From positions 1-28,603 of the forward strand of contig CDMY01000705.1 in assembly GCA_001179505.1 (NCBI GenBank): a DNA stretch of 28,603 nt, written 5' to 3'. How positions within the stretch are numbered: position 1 is the first letter of the stretch; each line of letters begins with the position of its first letter. The position numbers and the translations under genes are program-made. The notes below the pieces were generated by a model. The model had not been told where the DNA came from, did not search any database, and worked only from the letters and a program-made list of their open reading frames with translations. Shown piece after piece: positions 1 through 9,853 of this stretch. Source of the stretch: Vitrella brassicaformis. Its lineage: Eukaryota; Sar; Vitrellaceae.

Positions 1-1752
1 CTCCCAGTGTGTGCCTACGTATCCGCCACAAGGTCCGTCCCCTCGCCGATCACATACTGAGGCAGACAGCATATGCATTTGACCCGCACATCAGTCAGGG
101 GAACACGGGACTCTCTCTCAGAGCGGACGGCACGAAAGTGTATGTGTGGCTGGCTACCTCTCTCTCTCTCTCGGTTGGCTGAGATCAGTTGGTCGTCTGG
201 TGTGTTTGGCTGTGCGTATGGGTGGCTGGCATGCTTCGCGTGTAGGTTTGACCGTTGCCAGAGAGAGGACATCCGCACCATGACACTTTTGTAACATGGC
301 CTCCTTGATGTGTTGGGGCAGGAAAGTGGGAATGTCAGGGATCTGACAGAGGGGAGAAAGAGAGAGAGGGATAGTTATCTCGGGTGTCAGGAAAAGGACA
401 GTCACCTTTCCCTGCACGACAACCGCAGTGATGATCTGCACGTGGACCTTGCCCTCGAAGGGAGGCCGGCCTGAACACCACAGCACTAGAATACGCTGCG
501 CAGATTGTGCGGACCTGCTGACCTCCAAACAGCTCAGCCAGTACTGAAGCACAGAAGCGCACAGTATTGAATAGCGAGAGGTTATGCATCAGTGTCTGGC
601 GACAGGTCTGCTTACTTCCTCCCAGGGCCCAGATGTCATCCTTCTCAGAGAGCTTCTCCACTGAAACACAGACAGACAGACAGACAGACAGAGAGACAGT
701 GAAGATCGCCGACAAATTCGATTCTCACACTTACACTCATCCTTCAGAGACTCGGGGGACATATAGTTGGGCGTGCCCCCTCCTGCAGCGCACTCATGAT
801 TGTGGTCAATTCAGCCTCTCAGCGGTTCTGTGCCTGTCTTCGTGTACCTCCGGCGACTGTAGTTGTCCTCTGGATGCTGCGCGTCATACCGAAGTCAGAT
901 ATCTTGATGGTCAAATCCTGACCCAACTGAACACGGAAGGGAGAGACGAAGCAGCAAGAAGACGCCCATAGAGAGCGGCAAAGAACACTGTGTCCTCACC
1001 AGAAGGTTTCCAGGCTTCAGGTCCCTGTGCATGATGCCATGATTGTGAAGATACTGCAGGCCCTCACATATCTGACAAAGACAGACACAGACGACAGGCG
1101 GCGGCCGGCGGCGGTCGGCGTCTCCCGTTCGTCCGCTCTGCTGCACCTCTCTGATGGACTTGTCGCGGACGTTCGGCTTCAGCGGTCGATTCTTGGCCAG
1201 GTATTTCTCCAGTGACCCGCCCTCACACAACTTTGATCCACAAAGACAGGCACCTAAGATGCCCATTGATGAAGTCCGAAAGAGGCCGACCTGTGACGAT
1301 CACGAGGCCGTATTTCCTGTGTGTGCAGACGCCCAGAAACTCAACTATGTTGGAGTGGCGCAGGTGCTGCATCTCCTGAGCCTCGGCCAGAATATCTTCC
1401 ATCGCCCCAGCCATCAGGTCCTAGACGCCACACCAATGCAGACAGCACACAATGCAGCCACGGGGGTTCAGCCGCTCACCTCATCGTCGACGTCTTCCCC
1501 TCTGTCCCTAAGGCGGTCGACATTCATGATCTTGACCGCCACGGGCCGCCTCTTCCACAGCCCCTTGTAGACCACCCCGAAGCCCCCGCTCCCTACATGA
1601 TCATGAGTCATGACAACACAGCACACAACAAGACGTCGGGAGGGGGGGTGCAATCGGGCCATCTGGCGGCTGTTGCGCCGACCGAGGGGCTTGTCATTCT
1701 CATTGAATTTCAGGTCCCTCGCCCTGATCAACAAACGGGGGTTGGCGGCCAT
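1..1752 (-). CDS. TKL-like protein kinase (partial, 3' end unresolved)
   Basis: Serine/threonine or tyrosine-kinase-like protein kinase, read right to left. The start at 1752 (MAANPRLLIRARDLKFNEND) matches the start of the paralogue at 20588. In order one sees a glycine loop (GSGGFGVVYKG), the ATP lysine in RPVAVKIM, an alpha-C region (EAQEMQHLRHSNIVEFLGV), LCEGGSLEKYL, an intact catalytic loop HRDLKPGNLL, ISDFGMTRS, an SPE motif (GGTPNYMSPESL), DDIWALG, AELFGG and RPPFEGKV. The last supported exon (IPDIPTFLPQHIKEAMLQK) ends at about 279. A further open stretch runs to the window edge from an AG at about 115, but its link is not certain. At 1217-1296, between IVT and LCEGG, I find no GT-AG pair that keeps frame: the paralogue has AG|AG there, this copy has AA|AG. 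It is either a non-canonical intron or a lesion. Core kinase motifs look active. An ankyrin tail may lie outside the window. Confidence 0.72.
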
Positions 1753-2298
1753 CCAAAACACCCAATTGTGAAGGCCGCGTTGGGTGCCGATGGCCCCTGT
1801 TCAATCAAGCCAGGGGCTCAGCCACTCGAGAAAAGGGCCAGGAGAGGCCGATTGGGGGGCGGGACGCCGGGACGAGACCCAAGCAACAGGGGAATCGTCG
1901 GATTTTGCAAGCTTTCAAGCGATCCTCCGGTTCAGGCCTTCTCTCGCCGTGACGAGAAGGGTCTGAGGGCGAGGGATCCCCAGTAGGCCCGCCACCAAAG
2001 ATGTTTCGCAGGAGATGAATGAAAATGACCCGTTGCCTGTCTGCCTTTCCGCTCGCGTCAGACTCTGCCTGTGTCACCTGCAGGAGTAAGTGCCGAGTGG
2101 AATGTAGGAATGTAGTGGAATGCCTGAGGGCCCTGAGACGGCCAACTACGTGAATGGCAGCCGGTCACTATACTTTCGAGTGCAGAATGGTAGTCTGATC
2201 TGCGTGCGTGTGGTGAGCCCGCCTGTATGAGTGTGTGCTCTGTCCTAGTGGCCAGTGCCCATCTTTCGCGAATACGGGCGTGGGTGCATACCCTTAAG
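1753..2298. other. Gene-free stretch upstream of the kinase
   Basis: This is presumably the 5' UTR and promoter side of the minus-strand kinase. Open frames here lack conserved motifs and do not continue across splice sites. Similarity to the region upstream of the paralogue's start at 20588 is weak. Nothing else was recognised. Confidence 0.5.
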
Positions 2299-2657
2299 GG
2301 CAAGCGTCTTGGTGGTCGAAAACTGGCTGCGAGCCACGAAAACCGACCTCTGAGCCCAAAACCAGCTTTGCACAGTGCAAAACCGGTTTTGCGACAGAGA
2401 AAACCGGTTTGCAATAGAGAAAACCGGTTTTGCTTGTTTTCAAAGCCCGGTTTTCCCTGTTTGAGTGCCGGTTTTCGAGCCACACTTTTGTGGAGACATC
2501 TATTTCCGGTTTTGCTTGTTTTCAAAGCCCGGTTTTCTCTATCGCAAACCGGTTTTCTCTGTCGCAAAACCGGTTTTGCACTGTGCAAAGCTGGTTTTGG
2601 GCTCAAAGGTCGGTTTTCGTGGCTCGCAGCCAGTTTTCGACCACCAAGACGCTTGCC
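2299..2657. mobile_element. Foldback element, 129-bp inverted arms
   Basis: A long near-perfect inverted repeat. The left arm 2299-2427 and the right arm 2529-2657 match at 127 of 129 positions by eye, separated by a 101-bp spacer. The arms carry many copies of an AAAACCGG/CCGGTTTT motif. A 31-bp direct repeat (2424-2454 and 2506-2536, containing TTGCTTGTTTTCAAAGCC) lies across the arm/spacer boundaries, 82 bp apart. The ends read GGCAAGCGTCTTGG and its complement. I see no convincing target-site duplication and no transposase. It looks like a non-autonomous foldback or MITE-like element, or a long hairpin locus. Long open frames cross it on both strands because of its base composition; I do not regard them as genes. 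Confidence 0.8.
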
Positions 2658-2803
2658 TTGTTGCAATTGTGTGCACTCTTCGTCTCGGCAGGAGTTGAGC
2701 GGTGTGCTCTCTTCATCCGCCTCCACACTATGCAAACGATCGGCGGCGGACACGTGGAGAAACATGCCAGAAACTCATGAAACTCATGAAGCTTATCACA
2801 CAC

Positions 2804-2829
2804 ATGGATGGATGGATGGATGGATGGAT
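2804..2829. repeat. (ATGG)n microsatellite
   Basis: About six tandem copies of the tetranucleotide ATGG. The same motif recurs at about 11068-11083, 12530-12548, 17664-17683 and 24420-24453, so it is a common simple repeat of this genome. Confidence 0.9.
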
Positions 2830-2918
2830 TGTGTGGGTTGCGTGCGTACGCGAGGATGAAACTGATTGGTGGGTGGCCACAGAGAGAGAGACGGACCACA
2901 CACGGACGCCATCTCTCC

Positions 2919-2931
<13 letters not shown>

Positions 2932-2959
<28 letters not shown>

Positions 2960-2960
2960 C
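2932..2960. repeat. (GT)n tract before a splice acceptor
   Basis: A pure GT run preceded by CT repeats and followed by CATTCAG. It fits the pattern seen at the 3' ends of introns throughout the window, here in front of the exon-like sequence at 2967. Confidence 0.85.
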
Positions 2961-2966
2961 ATTCAG

Positions 2967-3359
2967 AACCACGAGGGCGTGTTAGGCCCCAACCGCTGTC
3001 ACCTCCCCCGCCTCGTGGGCATCCTCTCGCGCCTACCCCCAACACACACGTCTCTCTCTCTCTCTCTCTGTGTGTGTTTCGTTCTGCCAGGCCACGAGCA
3101 GCTGCACCAGTGGCAGCAGAGCGGCGCCTTCAAGCCAAAGGAGGCCGAGCGCATCGAGAAGGTCTGGAAGGACATAGCCGTCCAAAGCGCCAAACAGCAC
3201 CACCAAGCAGCCACAGCAGCTGCCCACACACCCTCCCCCACCGCACAGCAGACACTGCACCCGACGGCTCCCCACCTGCCGTCCCCCCACCCATCGCCCG
3301 AGGCCTCCCCGCTGCACCCCCAGCAGCAGACTTTCGGCGGCACACACGCAGCCGGATAA
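2967..3359 (+). CDS. Orphan C-terminus of an importin-5-like karyopherin
   Basis: After a GT-rich acceptor at 2966, the frame reads NHEGVLGPNRCHLPRLVGIL. This resembles the conserved LGPNN..LPKI motif near the C-terminus of importin-5/importin-beta-3 type nuclear import receptors (from memory of the family). A second segment from about 3093 reads HEQLHQWQQSGAFKPKEAER and IEKVWKDIA, then a Gln/Pro/His-rich tail, and ends at TAA 3357-3359. The two parts are in the same frame, but the CT/TG tract between them (3050-3091) looks intronic and I found no donor that keeps phase. The HEAT-repeat body expected upstream is not in the window. It could be the 3' end of a gene whose other exons lie left of the window, with the kinase nested in its intron, or a relic fragment. 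Confidence 0.4.
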   Translation, partial: NHEGVLGPNRCHLPRLVGILSRLPPTHTSLSLSLCVCFVLPGHEQLHQWQQSGAFKPKEAERIEKVWKDIAVQSAKQHHQAATAAAHTPSPTAQQTLHPTAPHLPSPHPSPEASPLHPQQQTFGGTHAAG

Positions 3360-4108
3360 TGACACACACCGACAGCCAGCGTCATGGTGTGTGGATGCGT
3401 GTGTGGTGTGAGTGGTGGTCCCTTCCTCCAGTCGTCATTGCATGTAAACCGACGAGAAAAGGACAGTCGACTGATTGATTGGTGCATGAGCAAGACAGAC
3501 GTACAAAACGGGTGTTTTGTTTCGTTTCGTCTTCTCTCTCTCTGTGTTGTGTGTGTGTCTGTCTGAGTGTGAGTGTGAGTTTTAATGCGTGAATGACTGA
3601 ATGGGTGGCTGGATGGATGAGTGCGTTCGTCCGTGGCTTTTCTCTGTCTGTCTCTTTTTGTTGGAAGTCCATGCGTTGAGCACCATGCGTACCTTTAACT
3701 AAGTGTGTGCCCACAGTTGTTGATTCGACACATCCACTCGATAGAGACAGACAGGCAGACAGACAGACAGACGGACGACCACCAGCAGGACACCACACCC
3801 GACCAAAGGAGAGAGTGCACCAGACGCCCCCCTCACTCACTCAACACGCAGAGAGGCAGCCGCTGCCAGGGGGTGAGATCCGTGCCGAAGAAGACGAGGC
3901 ATTGTTTGTGTCAAAGGGTCCCTGCGCCTCTGTCCGCCCCGTCGGAGCTCAATTGACCGGTGAGCACATCAAAGAGCACTCAGCAAGTGGACCATCCAGT
4001 CGCACACAGACTTACCAAAGAGTACTCCCACACACAAACACAAGAGACACGAGGGCTTACACACTCCACACACGAAGAAATAAGACCACAGCCATCACCA
4101 CACAGTGA
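3360..4108. other. Gene-free stretch with simple repeats
   Basis: This lies between the plus-strand importin-like tail and the minus-strand ankyrin gene, so the two 3' ends face each other. It contains TGTG, CAGA and GTGAGT repeats. A short frame at about 3860-3960 (GEIRAEEDEALFVSKGP) looks exon-like but joins nothing convincingly. Confidence 0.5.
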
Positions 4109-4180
4109 CTATCGCTTGTACTCCTTCATGATCTTTCTGATCTCCGGCTGTTTCTCCGCCAAGTCCCAGGCGTCCGCCCC
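4109..4180 (-). pseudogene. Spare copy of the ankyrin gene's terminal exon
   Basis: The minus strand reads GADAWDLAEKQPEIRKIMKE, then YKR and TAG (4109-4111). It is a clear duplicate of the terminal exon at 4268-4354 (WELAKEKPNIRKIMKEYKNK). The acceptor side is not conserved: there is no AG directly upstream of the homologous segment, and the nearest one in phase would add an unrelated Pro-rich stretch. It lies downstream of the functional stop, so it is either a decayed duplicate or an alternative last exon. Confidence 0.7.
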
Positions 4181-4267
4181 ATGGGGACATGGGGTCAAGG
4201 GGAGGAGGGGAAATTTTCTTGCCGGTATATTGGTCAGTAGTGCATGCGCACCAAGCCTAGACTAGTC

Positions 4268-6078
4268 CTATTTCTTGTTTTTGTACTCCTTCATGATCTT
4301 TCTAATGTTCGGCTTTTCCTTCGCCAATTCCCACGGGGTCTTCTCGCCCGACCACTGTTGTCATGGGATGAGATGAGCACATGACTTGACCCATCGATGG
4401 TGTGGATGTCTGTGTGCACTCACCTTGGTGGTTTTGATGTTGAGCAGAGCACCGCCGCCCCACTCGAGCCTTTGAGAATGACACACAGACAGAGAGAGTG
4501 GAGGAGACACTCGCGTCAGTCAGTCATCTGTGTGGCCCACAGCTGAGACACAGCTGCAGATTGGTTAGAGTATGCAGCCCAATGGAGTGCCGTCCAGCCC
4601 CTCTGTGTGTGTGTCATACAAACAGGCAAGGGCAATCAGACAGATGAGAGGCATTCTGTTTCTGTTTCGCCCGCATGAGGTCTCACATTGTCCTTCTCAG
4701 TGAGAAGCTCTTTCCCTCCTTTGGCATACAGAGCCTTCAGCGCACCGACATGACCACTGGAGGCAGCCAATATGAATGGCGTAGTGCCGCTCTGAATCCA
4801 CACACACACACACACACAGTTGGCACACACAGTTGGCACACAGTTGGCAATCAGACAGATGAGAGGCATTTTGTGTTTTTTCGCGGGTGAGGTCTCACAT
4901 TGTCCGTCTGTGTGAGAAGCTTCTCTCCTCCTTTGGCAAACAGGGCCTCCATCACCTTGACATGACCGTAGTAGGCAGCCAGCATGAATGACGTCTTGCC
5001 CCCCTGAATCAACAAACACACGCACAGTTGGCACACTGAGGTGTCAGAGACGTGTGTGTGCTCTGTCACCTTGTCGCGTGCATCGATCAGTTTGGGATCC
5101 CACTCCAGCAGCTGATCGACAGCCGCAAGACGGCCATTGCTGGCAGCGTGGTGCAGAGCATTGTCACGATTCTGCATTGCATCGCAGCCAACATACATCT
5201 TCCCTCACCACCACCAGCAGAACAAATCATTCTCGTCTGTGTCGGTACCTCGTCTGTTTGTTGCAGTACGTCAGGTTTTTTCTCATGGATGACCGACATG
5301 ACGTCCACGTGACCCTTCTCAGCAGCCACGAGGAAGGGCGTGTTCTGCGCGCATTAATGAGAAGACACAGCCAGACCACTGAGTCCACTTCTGTCATCTT
5401 CACGATTGCATACCTTGTACTGGCTCTCGTCTCGTTTGTCGAGTATGCTCTTGCCGTCTTTGTACCTGTCGCTGGCGATGAGCGCACGAACGGCCTCCAC
5501 ATCGCCGACCTCTGCAGCTTTGAAGATGTCATTCTGCAGACAACCAGCTCAAGAAGAGCGGCCCATTGACGTGTGGGACTCAGCTGCTGGTGTGTCCCTG
5601 ACGTGTTTGATCTGCGGCTGTGGGGCGCTCGGCGGTGTCTTTGCTAACGGCTGCTGGGTGGGGGACGCTGCACGACAAACAGATCATGTGCTAATGTGTC
5701 TCTCGCTGTGTGTGTGTGTGTCAGTGATCACCTTTAACGCTCTCGCCCGCCCCGCGGAAGAATCCCCAGCGGAACCGCGGCGGTGCCTGCAAGTCAGCTG
5801 CTGTCCCTCTTTGACTCCCAGACGAAGGAGAGATGCCCAACTTGTCGAGGACCTGCCATGGGATGAGCAGCAAGGCGCAACCAAGAGATGAGCCTCCATC
5901 CCTTTGCTGTTCCTGCTCGTGTGTGTCTGCCGTGTGTGTGTAGCTTTCCCTCCACCTCGGAAGTAACTTGGAGTGTTTTGTCAGATTGTTCTTGGAATGT
6001 AACTTGGAACGTCTTGGCAGCGGGGAGAGTGAGGCAGAAACACACCACTCGGAGGGCCTTGAGAAGCGCCGTCGCCAT
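4268..6078 (-). CDS. Ankyrin-repeat protein (kinase-less paralogue)
   Basis: Eleven exons close without phase error to 343 residues: 6078-5956, 5852-5732, 5667-5603, 5533-5414, 5344-5249, 5171-5070, 5003-4899, 4791-4687, 4602-4541, 4469-4424 and 4354-4268. The N-terminal exon (MATALLKALRVVCFCLTL) is unique. A linker follows (VLDKLGISPSSGSQ, then PPRFRWGFFRGAG). Six ankyrin-type repeats cover about residues 104-315, most encoded by one exon each (for example NTPFLVAAEKGHVDVMSVI, NALHHAASNGRLAAVDQLL). A short lysine-rich end follows (IRKIMKEYKNKK). From the linker on, it matches the kinase-ankyrin gene at 20588-23715 exon for exon, apart from one extra repeat and one missing linker exon. It has no kinase domain. 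Ankyrin repeats bind protein partners, so it may compete with the kinase forms for a shared partner (inference). The start ATG follows CATTGCAG, so an upstream exon is possible. Confidence 0.82.
4687..5003 (-). repeat. Tandem duplication of a 105-bp ankyrin exon
   Basis: Exons 4899-5003 and 4687-4791 are both exactly 105 bp (35 codons) and encode similar repeats (GGKTSFMLAAYYGHVKVME and SGTTPFILAASSGHVGALK, both ending in AKGG...LLT..DN). The flanking introns are duplicated too: GTGAGACCTC at the donor side, and GAGAGGCATT further into the intron. The paralogue at 20588-23715 has a single exon here, so the duplication arose after the genes split, or was lost there. Confidence 0.88.
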
Positions 6079-7204
6079 CTGCAATGACACCGAAGCGCAC
6101 ACGCACATTGCATCCCGCATCACTTGCATGGCGCAGTACAGGGCGGCTATTGAAGTGCTCAGTGACACCGTCTCGAGAGCCCCAGTCACCTCAACTAGTG
6201 AGCCTCAGGGAGGATGTTCACGCGACGCAGGGCGGCAAGGATATAAGGCTCCTTTAAGACTTGAGGTGAGGACGGTCCGGCTGGACAAAAGGGATGCTTT
6301 GGATGATGTGCTGTGCTAAACTCAGAGACGGGCGGAGACGCCTCTTCTCTGATTTGCGCGCTTTTCCCTGGCCGCCCTCCTCCCTCATTCATTCATTCAT
6401 TCATTCGGCGTCCTCATGAACACACAGGGCATTCATTCGGACGAGACTAGCAGCACTGCAAGACACCTCGCAGCGACCAGGGCGGCTGGTCCGGCTCACC
6501 AAGGTTTCCCTTGGCTACTCCTGGCTTTCACATGCCCCGTATATTTTACAAGCGAGGGGGGAAAAAGTCGCCGGCGCCCTACTTGATACCCGCCGGGCTG
6601 CGAGCGGTGTGGCGTGTCAGGTTGGTGTCTATGGGGGTGCGTGCACGCGTCTCTCTGTGCTCTGTGTCCGTGTCGTGTCTGTGTCGTGTCATGTCGTGTC
6701 CCCGGTGGAGCCGCCCATACATACATACATAAATGTGTACACACGCATATAATACACATCGCACGCAGAGACGAACGTGTGTGAGTCGAATGAATGACGG
6801 TGTGTCTGCAATCCATCTACACGTGGTCATTGAAGGTGGTGTCGTGTCGTGGCGTGCAGTGACGTGTGGATGTCTGAAGAGACACGCAGGATTAGTTCAC
6901 GTGAAGCGTCTGTCTTTTTCCTCTCGTTGTGTACAGAATGTTCATGCTGTGTGCGCCTGTGTGTGCATGTGTCGGCTGGCTGCGTGCGGACCTATCTTGA
7001 ACTATCATAGACACACGTGCTCTCAATCTCACCAAGGAAGGTGTCATGTGCATGCCGCACCCATACTACTCATTAAGGAAAACCAGTAAGGCATTCGAAA
7101 TGTTTCAGCAGACAAAAGGCAGGTAGATGGGCTGGCAAGAACTAATTGCTCAAGGGGCGGGGCCTTGTCTGTCTGTCTGTCTGATCGACTGACTGATGTG
7201 TGTC
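6079..7204. other. Intergenic region, no gene seen
   Basis: It holds the upstream region of the ankyrin gene and the 3' flank of the SET gene. Features seen are a (ATTC)n run at about 6386-6405, GTGTC repeats at 6660-6700 and an ATAC run at about 6717-6730. Open frames here are repetitive and lack motifs. Confidence 0.5.
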
Positions 7205-7412
7205 TTACATACTGGTGTCCTCGATGACCTCCCGCATGACGGCGTCGATCTCGTCGATCGCCCCTTGCAGGAGCCTCTTGCAAGTCAGCCGGTACTCAAT
7301 AGCCACACGCATGTTGATGCCCAGCGACTTGTCCTCGCGCAGCCGCCTCTCGTCCTCCGCTATGCTCGTCCGCTTCCTCAAGGACAGCAGATGTCTGATG
7401 ACCCCCTGCACA

Positions 7413-7452
<40 letters not shown>

Positions 7453-9692
7453 ATGAGGCGACACTAGTCTGGTGTGTCTACACATGCGCCGATCGGTGTG
7501 TGGCGGTTCGTACCTTAACGCTTTTGAGTGCATCCAACTCGACCTGCTTGTCGGCCAACCGCCCCCTCCGGAGGTCACACAAGGCATCCAACTCGGCCCG
7601 ACAGAGACCCACCATCCGCTGAGGTCCCCTTCGTTGTGCTTCCTGTCTGGCTTCTCAGCTCGTCGATGGTCCTGGCAGAGAGAATGCGCATTGCGGCCAC
7701 GAAGCGGCCGTCCACAATGGGCGGCACTGTGCGTTCAGAGGACAACGGGGAAGAGGCCACAATGGACAGATGAATGGGTTACCGCCGCCGGATACCCACC
7801 TGCCTTTATCTTCATCAGGCGATCGCTGTCAGTCCCCAGCAGCCGTAACCTCTCCAACAGGTCAGCCTAGATAGTGAGATAGATACCGCACACATTCCAT
7901 CGAGAAACAATGACGGCAGCGCGCGTCGCGTACTCGCCATTCGCTGATCTCGAGCGCACCGTCCTCGCCTCCTGAGGCGGTGGGCGCGAAGGTGTCCCGG
8001 CCGGCCTGGATCAGGCGCTTGTCGAAGGAGAACGGCAGAAAGTCATGGGGGCCGCCCTCGGGCACAAACCCGTACCACGTCAGATAAAAGGACGATGGCA
8101 ACCTGATTGCATTCACACCAACAACAAAGGCCAACACACGGCACAGTGGGAGGGTGGATGGCAGGCATTCACGTCCCTCCTCTCTCTCTCTCTCTCTCTC
8201 TCTCGGTGTGTATGTGTGTGTGTGTGTGTGTGTGTCTTACTCTTGGCTCCTCGCAAAGCGACCGTAGTCGTAACGGAGGAATTCACCCGCCGAGATATCC
8301 CTTTTGACATACATAAAATGATACAGTATGGACGAAAGGCTTGAGGGGAGGATTGACAGATCGAAATGCATACCGGTTGGCAACCACGAGAACGGACCCC
8401 TCCGCATCCCATTCCAGCCGGCAGTTGGCGTCGAAGAAGAATTCGTGATTGATCATGTCAACCAGGGGCACCAAGCGAGCAGGGAACACCAATGCATCGA
8501 TGAATTGTTTACTGTCTGGAAATGACCTGACGCACAGACAGACATGAGGGTCGGTCTATCTCTCTGTCTGGCTGGCTGGCTGGCTGGCTGGGGGGAAGGG
8601 GGGGTCACTTACCTGGGAAGCCAGATAGACCGTGTGTAGGAAATAGCCAAGGCCCACCCCAAGAGGTTCGCGTCCACCTCCACCTCCCCACCACCACCAA
8701 CACCACCACCGTTGGCACCGGCGGCATCACTCTCGAAGAACATACGCTTTGTGGTCACATACCGGTGAGAGATCTTCTTGGCCAGCTGCATCAGGGACTT
8801 GGACACCGATCCGACATGCGCCCGTTGGCCGGTCTCCTCGAGCGCGGCGAGGCAGGCCGAGTTGAAGAACAGTGGGAGCCCGACAAAGGATGCCGGCAGG
8901 ACGTCGATGTAGGGTTGGAAGAAGGAGTTGCCCTTGATGCGCTCGGCGAGCACCACCAGCCCAAGCTGCAGCATGAACAGGTCGGGGGGCACTGAGCCGT
9001 CAACGGTTTCCGGCAGTTGAATGCCTGCATGTATTATTGCACACATCCATCCATCCATCCACCCACCCACCAGTCAATCAATCGAGACGAGAAAGACCGT
9101 GGGCACGCCGACTCTCTCTCTGTGTCTGTCTGTCTGTCTATCTGTCCATTGTACCTTTGAGCAACCATTCCATATCGTGTCGATAGGTGGCATTGACGTC
9201 CATGTGCAGCCTCCTCGGCACATAGAGCACCACCTCCCCCTCCCTCTTGTCCTTCAGACACTTCACCCCAAACCCCATACCCCTCTCCCTCTCACAGACC
9301 ACGTCGCTCGCCACACCGCCGTGCCGAGTGATCCAGCTCTGCAGTGCGTCGAAGCTCTTCTTCAGGGCTGGCACAGACACACTGGCCGTGGCCGGCGTGG
9401 CCATCATTGGTGGCGCCGGCTGATGATTCTTCCGCCTTCGTCTATTGTGCTGATGGAGGGGTGTGTGCTGATGGATGAATGACGCCGGCCGGATGGACGG
9501 CGCAAGAGGGCTGGCGGCGGCAGAAAGGCACGGCATCGCCAGGACGGTGCATAGCAGCGAGATGGGAGGGTGGGGCAGTGCTGACCTCCTCCTCTTTCGC
9601 TTTCCTGAGCCCCGGTGTTGCAGATCTTGATGCACACGGATGCGGATCGTTGATACCATTAGATCTGCCTGGCAGGCTGAGTCTGTTCGCAC
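7205..9692 (-). CDS. SET-domain protein methyltransferase, Rubisco LSMT/SETD3/SETD6 type
   Basis: Predicted S-adenosylmethionine-dependent protein lysine or histidine methyltransferase. Exons: 9692-9155, 9024-8613, 8526-8374, 8300-8241, 8102-7934, 7866-7800, 7726-7514 and 7405-7205, about 604 residues with this start. Evidence for a split SET domain: an N-terminal ERGMGFGVKC segment, then an alpha-helical insert, then VDMINHEFFFDANCRLEW (the NH motif, residues 343-344) and AGEFLRYDYG (catalytic Tyr region, about 378-381). LTWYGFVPEGGPHDFLPF and the helical C-terminus (EYRLTCKRLLQGAIDEIDAV) fit the Rubisco-LSMT substrate-binding domain. The N-terminus is basic, Ala/Ser/Pro-rich and uncertain; ATGs nearer the SET domain are possible. 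Members of this family methylate Rubisco large subunit, actin or other targets, so the substrate cannot be told from sequence. Exon 7726-7514 needs a one-base frame change between SARTIDEL and RAELDALCDL (about 7620-7668). Confidence 0.8.
7409..7451. repeat. (CA)n(GA)n tract in a SET-gene intron
   Basis: CA repeats followed by GA repeats. On the minus strand this reads TC then TG directly before the CAG acceptor of the last SET exon. Confidence 0.9.
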
Positions 9693-9853
9693 CGCGTGCG
9701 CGAGCTAAGCTCCCACCAAAGCTCGCACAGGGCGCAAGGGGAAAAGGGAGCAATGAAGACGGCATACGACGCACGGTGCCGCGTCTGACGTTGTTGTTGC
9801 GAGATCTCTTCATTATCTGCAGCTGAAGCAAACGTGTATCGGCTGACCCGGGA
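9693..9853. promoter_or_regulatory. Shared divergent promoter interval
   Basis: About 160 bp separate the putative starts of the minus-strand SET gene and the plus-strand acyltransferase. Both promoters must lie here or within the first exons. No TATA box or other clear element was recognised. The interval would be larger if the SET gene starts at a downstream ATG. Confidence 0.45.

Noticed and set aside
2058-2859. Long open frames of over 200 codons on both strands across the foldback element
   Set aside because: They exist because the arms are inverted copies of a low-stop sequence. The same peptide pattern appears on both strands and there is no domain.
2702-3478. Long plus-strand frame with SLSLSVCVCV stretches
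   Set aside because: The peptide is mostly translated microsatellite and alternates with intron-like tracts. Only the importin-like piece in a different frame looks coding.
3707-4108. Plus-strand frame with GEIRAEEDEALFVSKG
   Set aside because: The stretch looks exon-like, but its flanks are repeats and no splice partners in phase were found.
5406-5891. Plus-strand open frames opposite the ankyrin gene
   Set aside because: The minus-strand exons join in phase and encode conserved repeats; the plus frames are shadows.
8609-9070. DGWMDGWM peptides resembling a short repeat protein
   Set aside because: They are translations of ATGG/CCAT microsatellites in introns.
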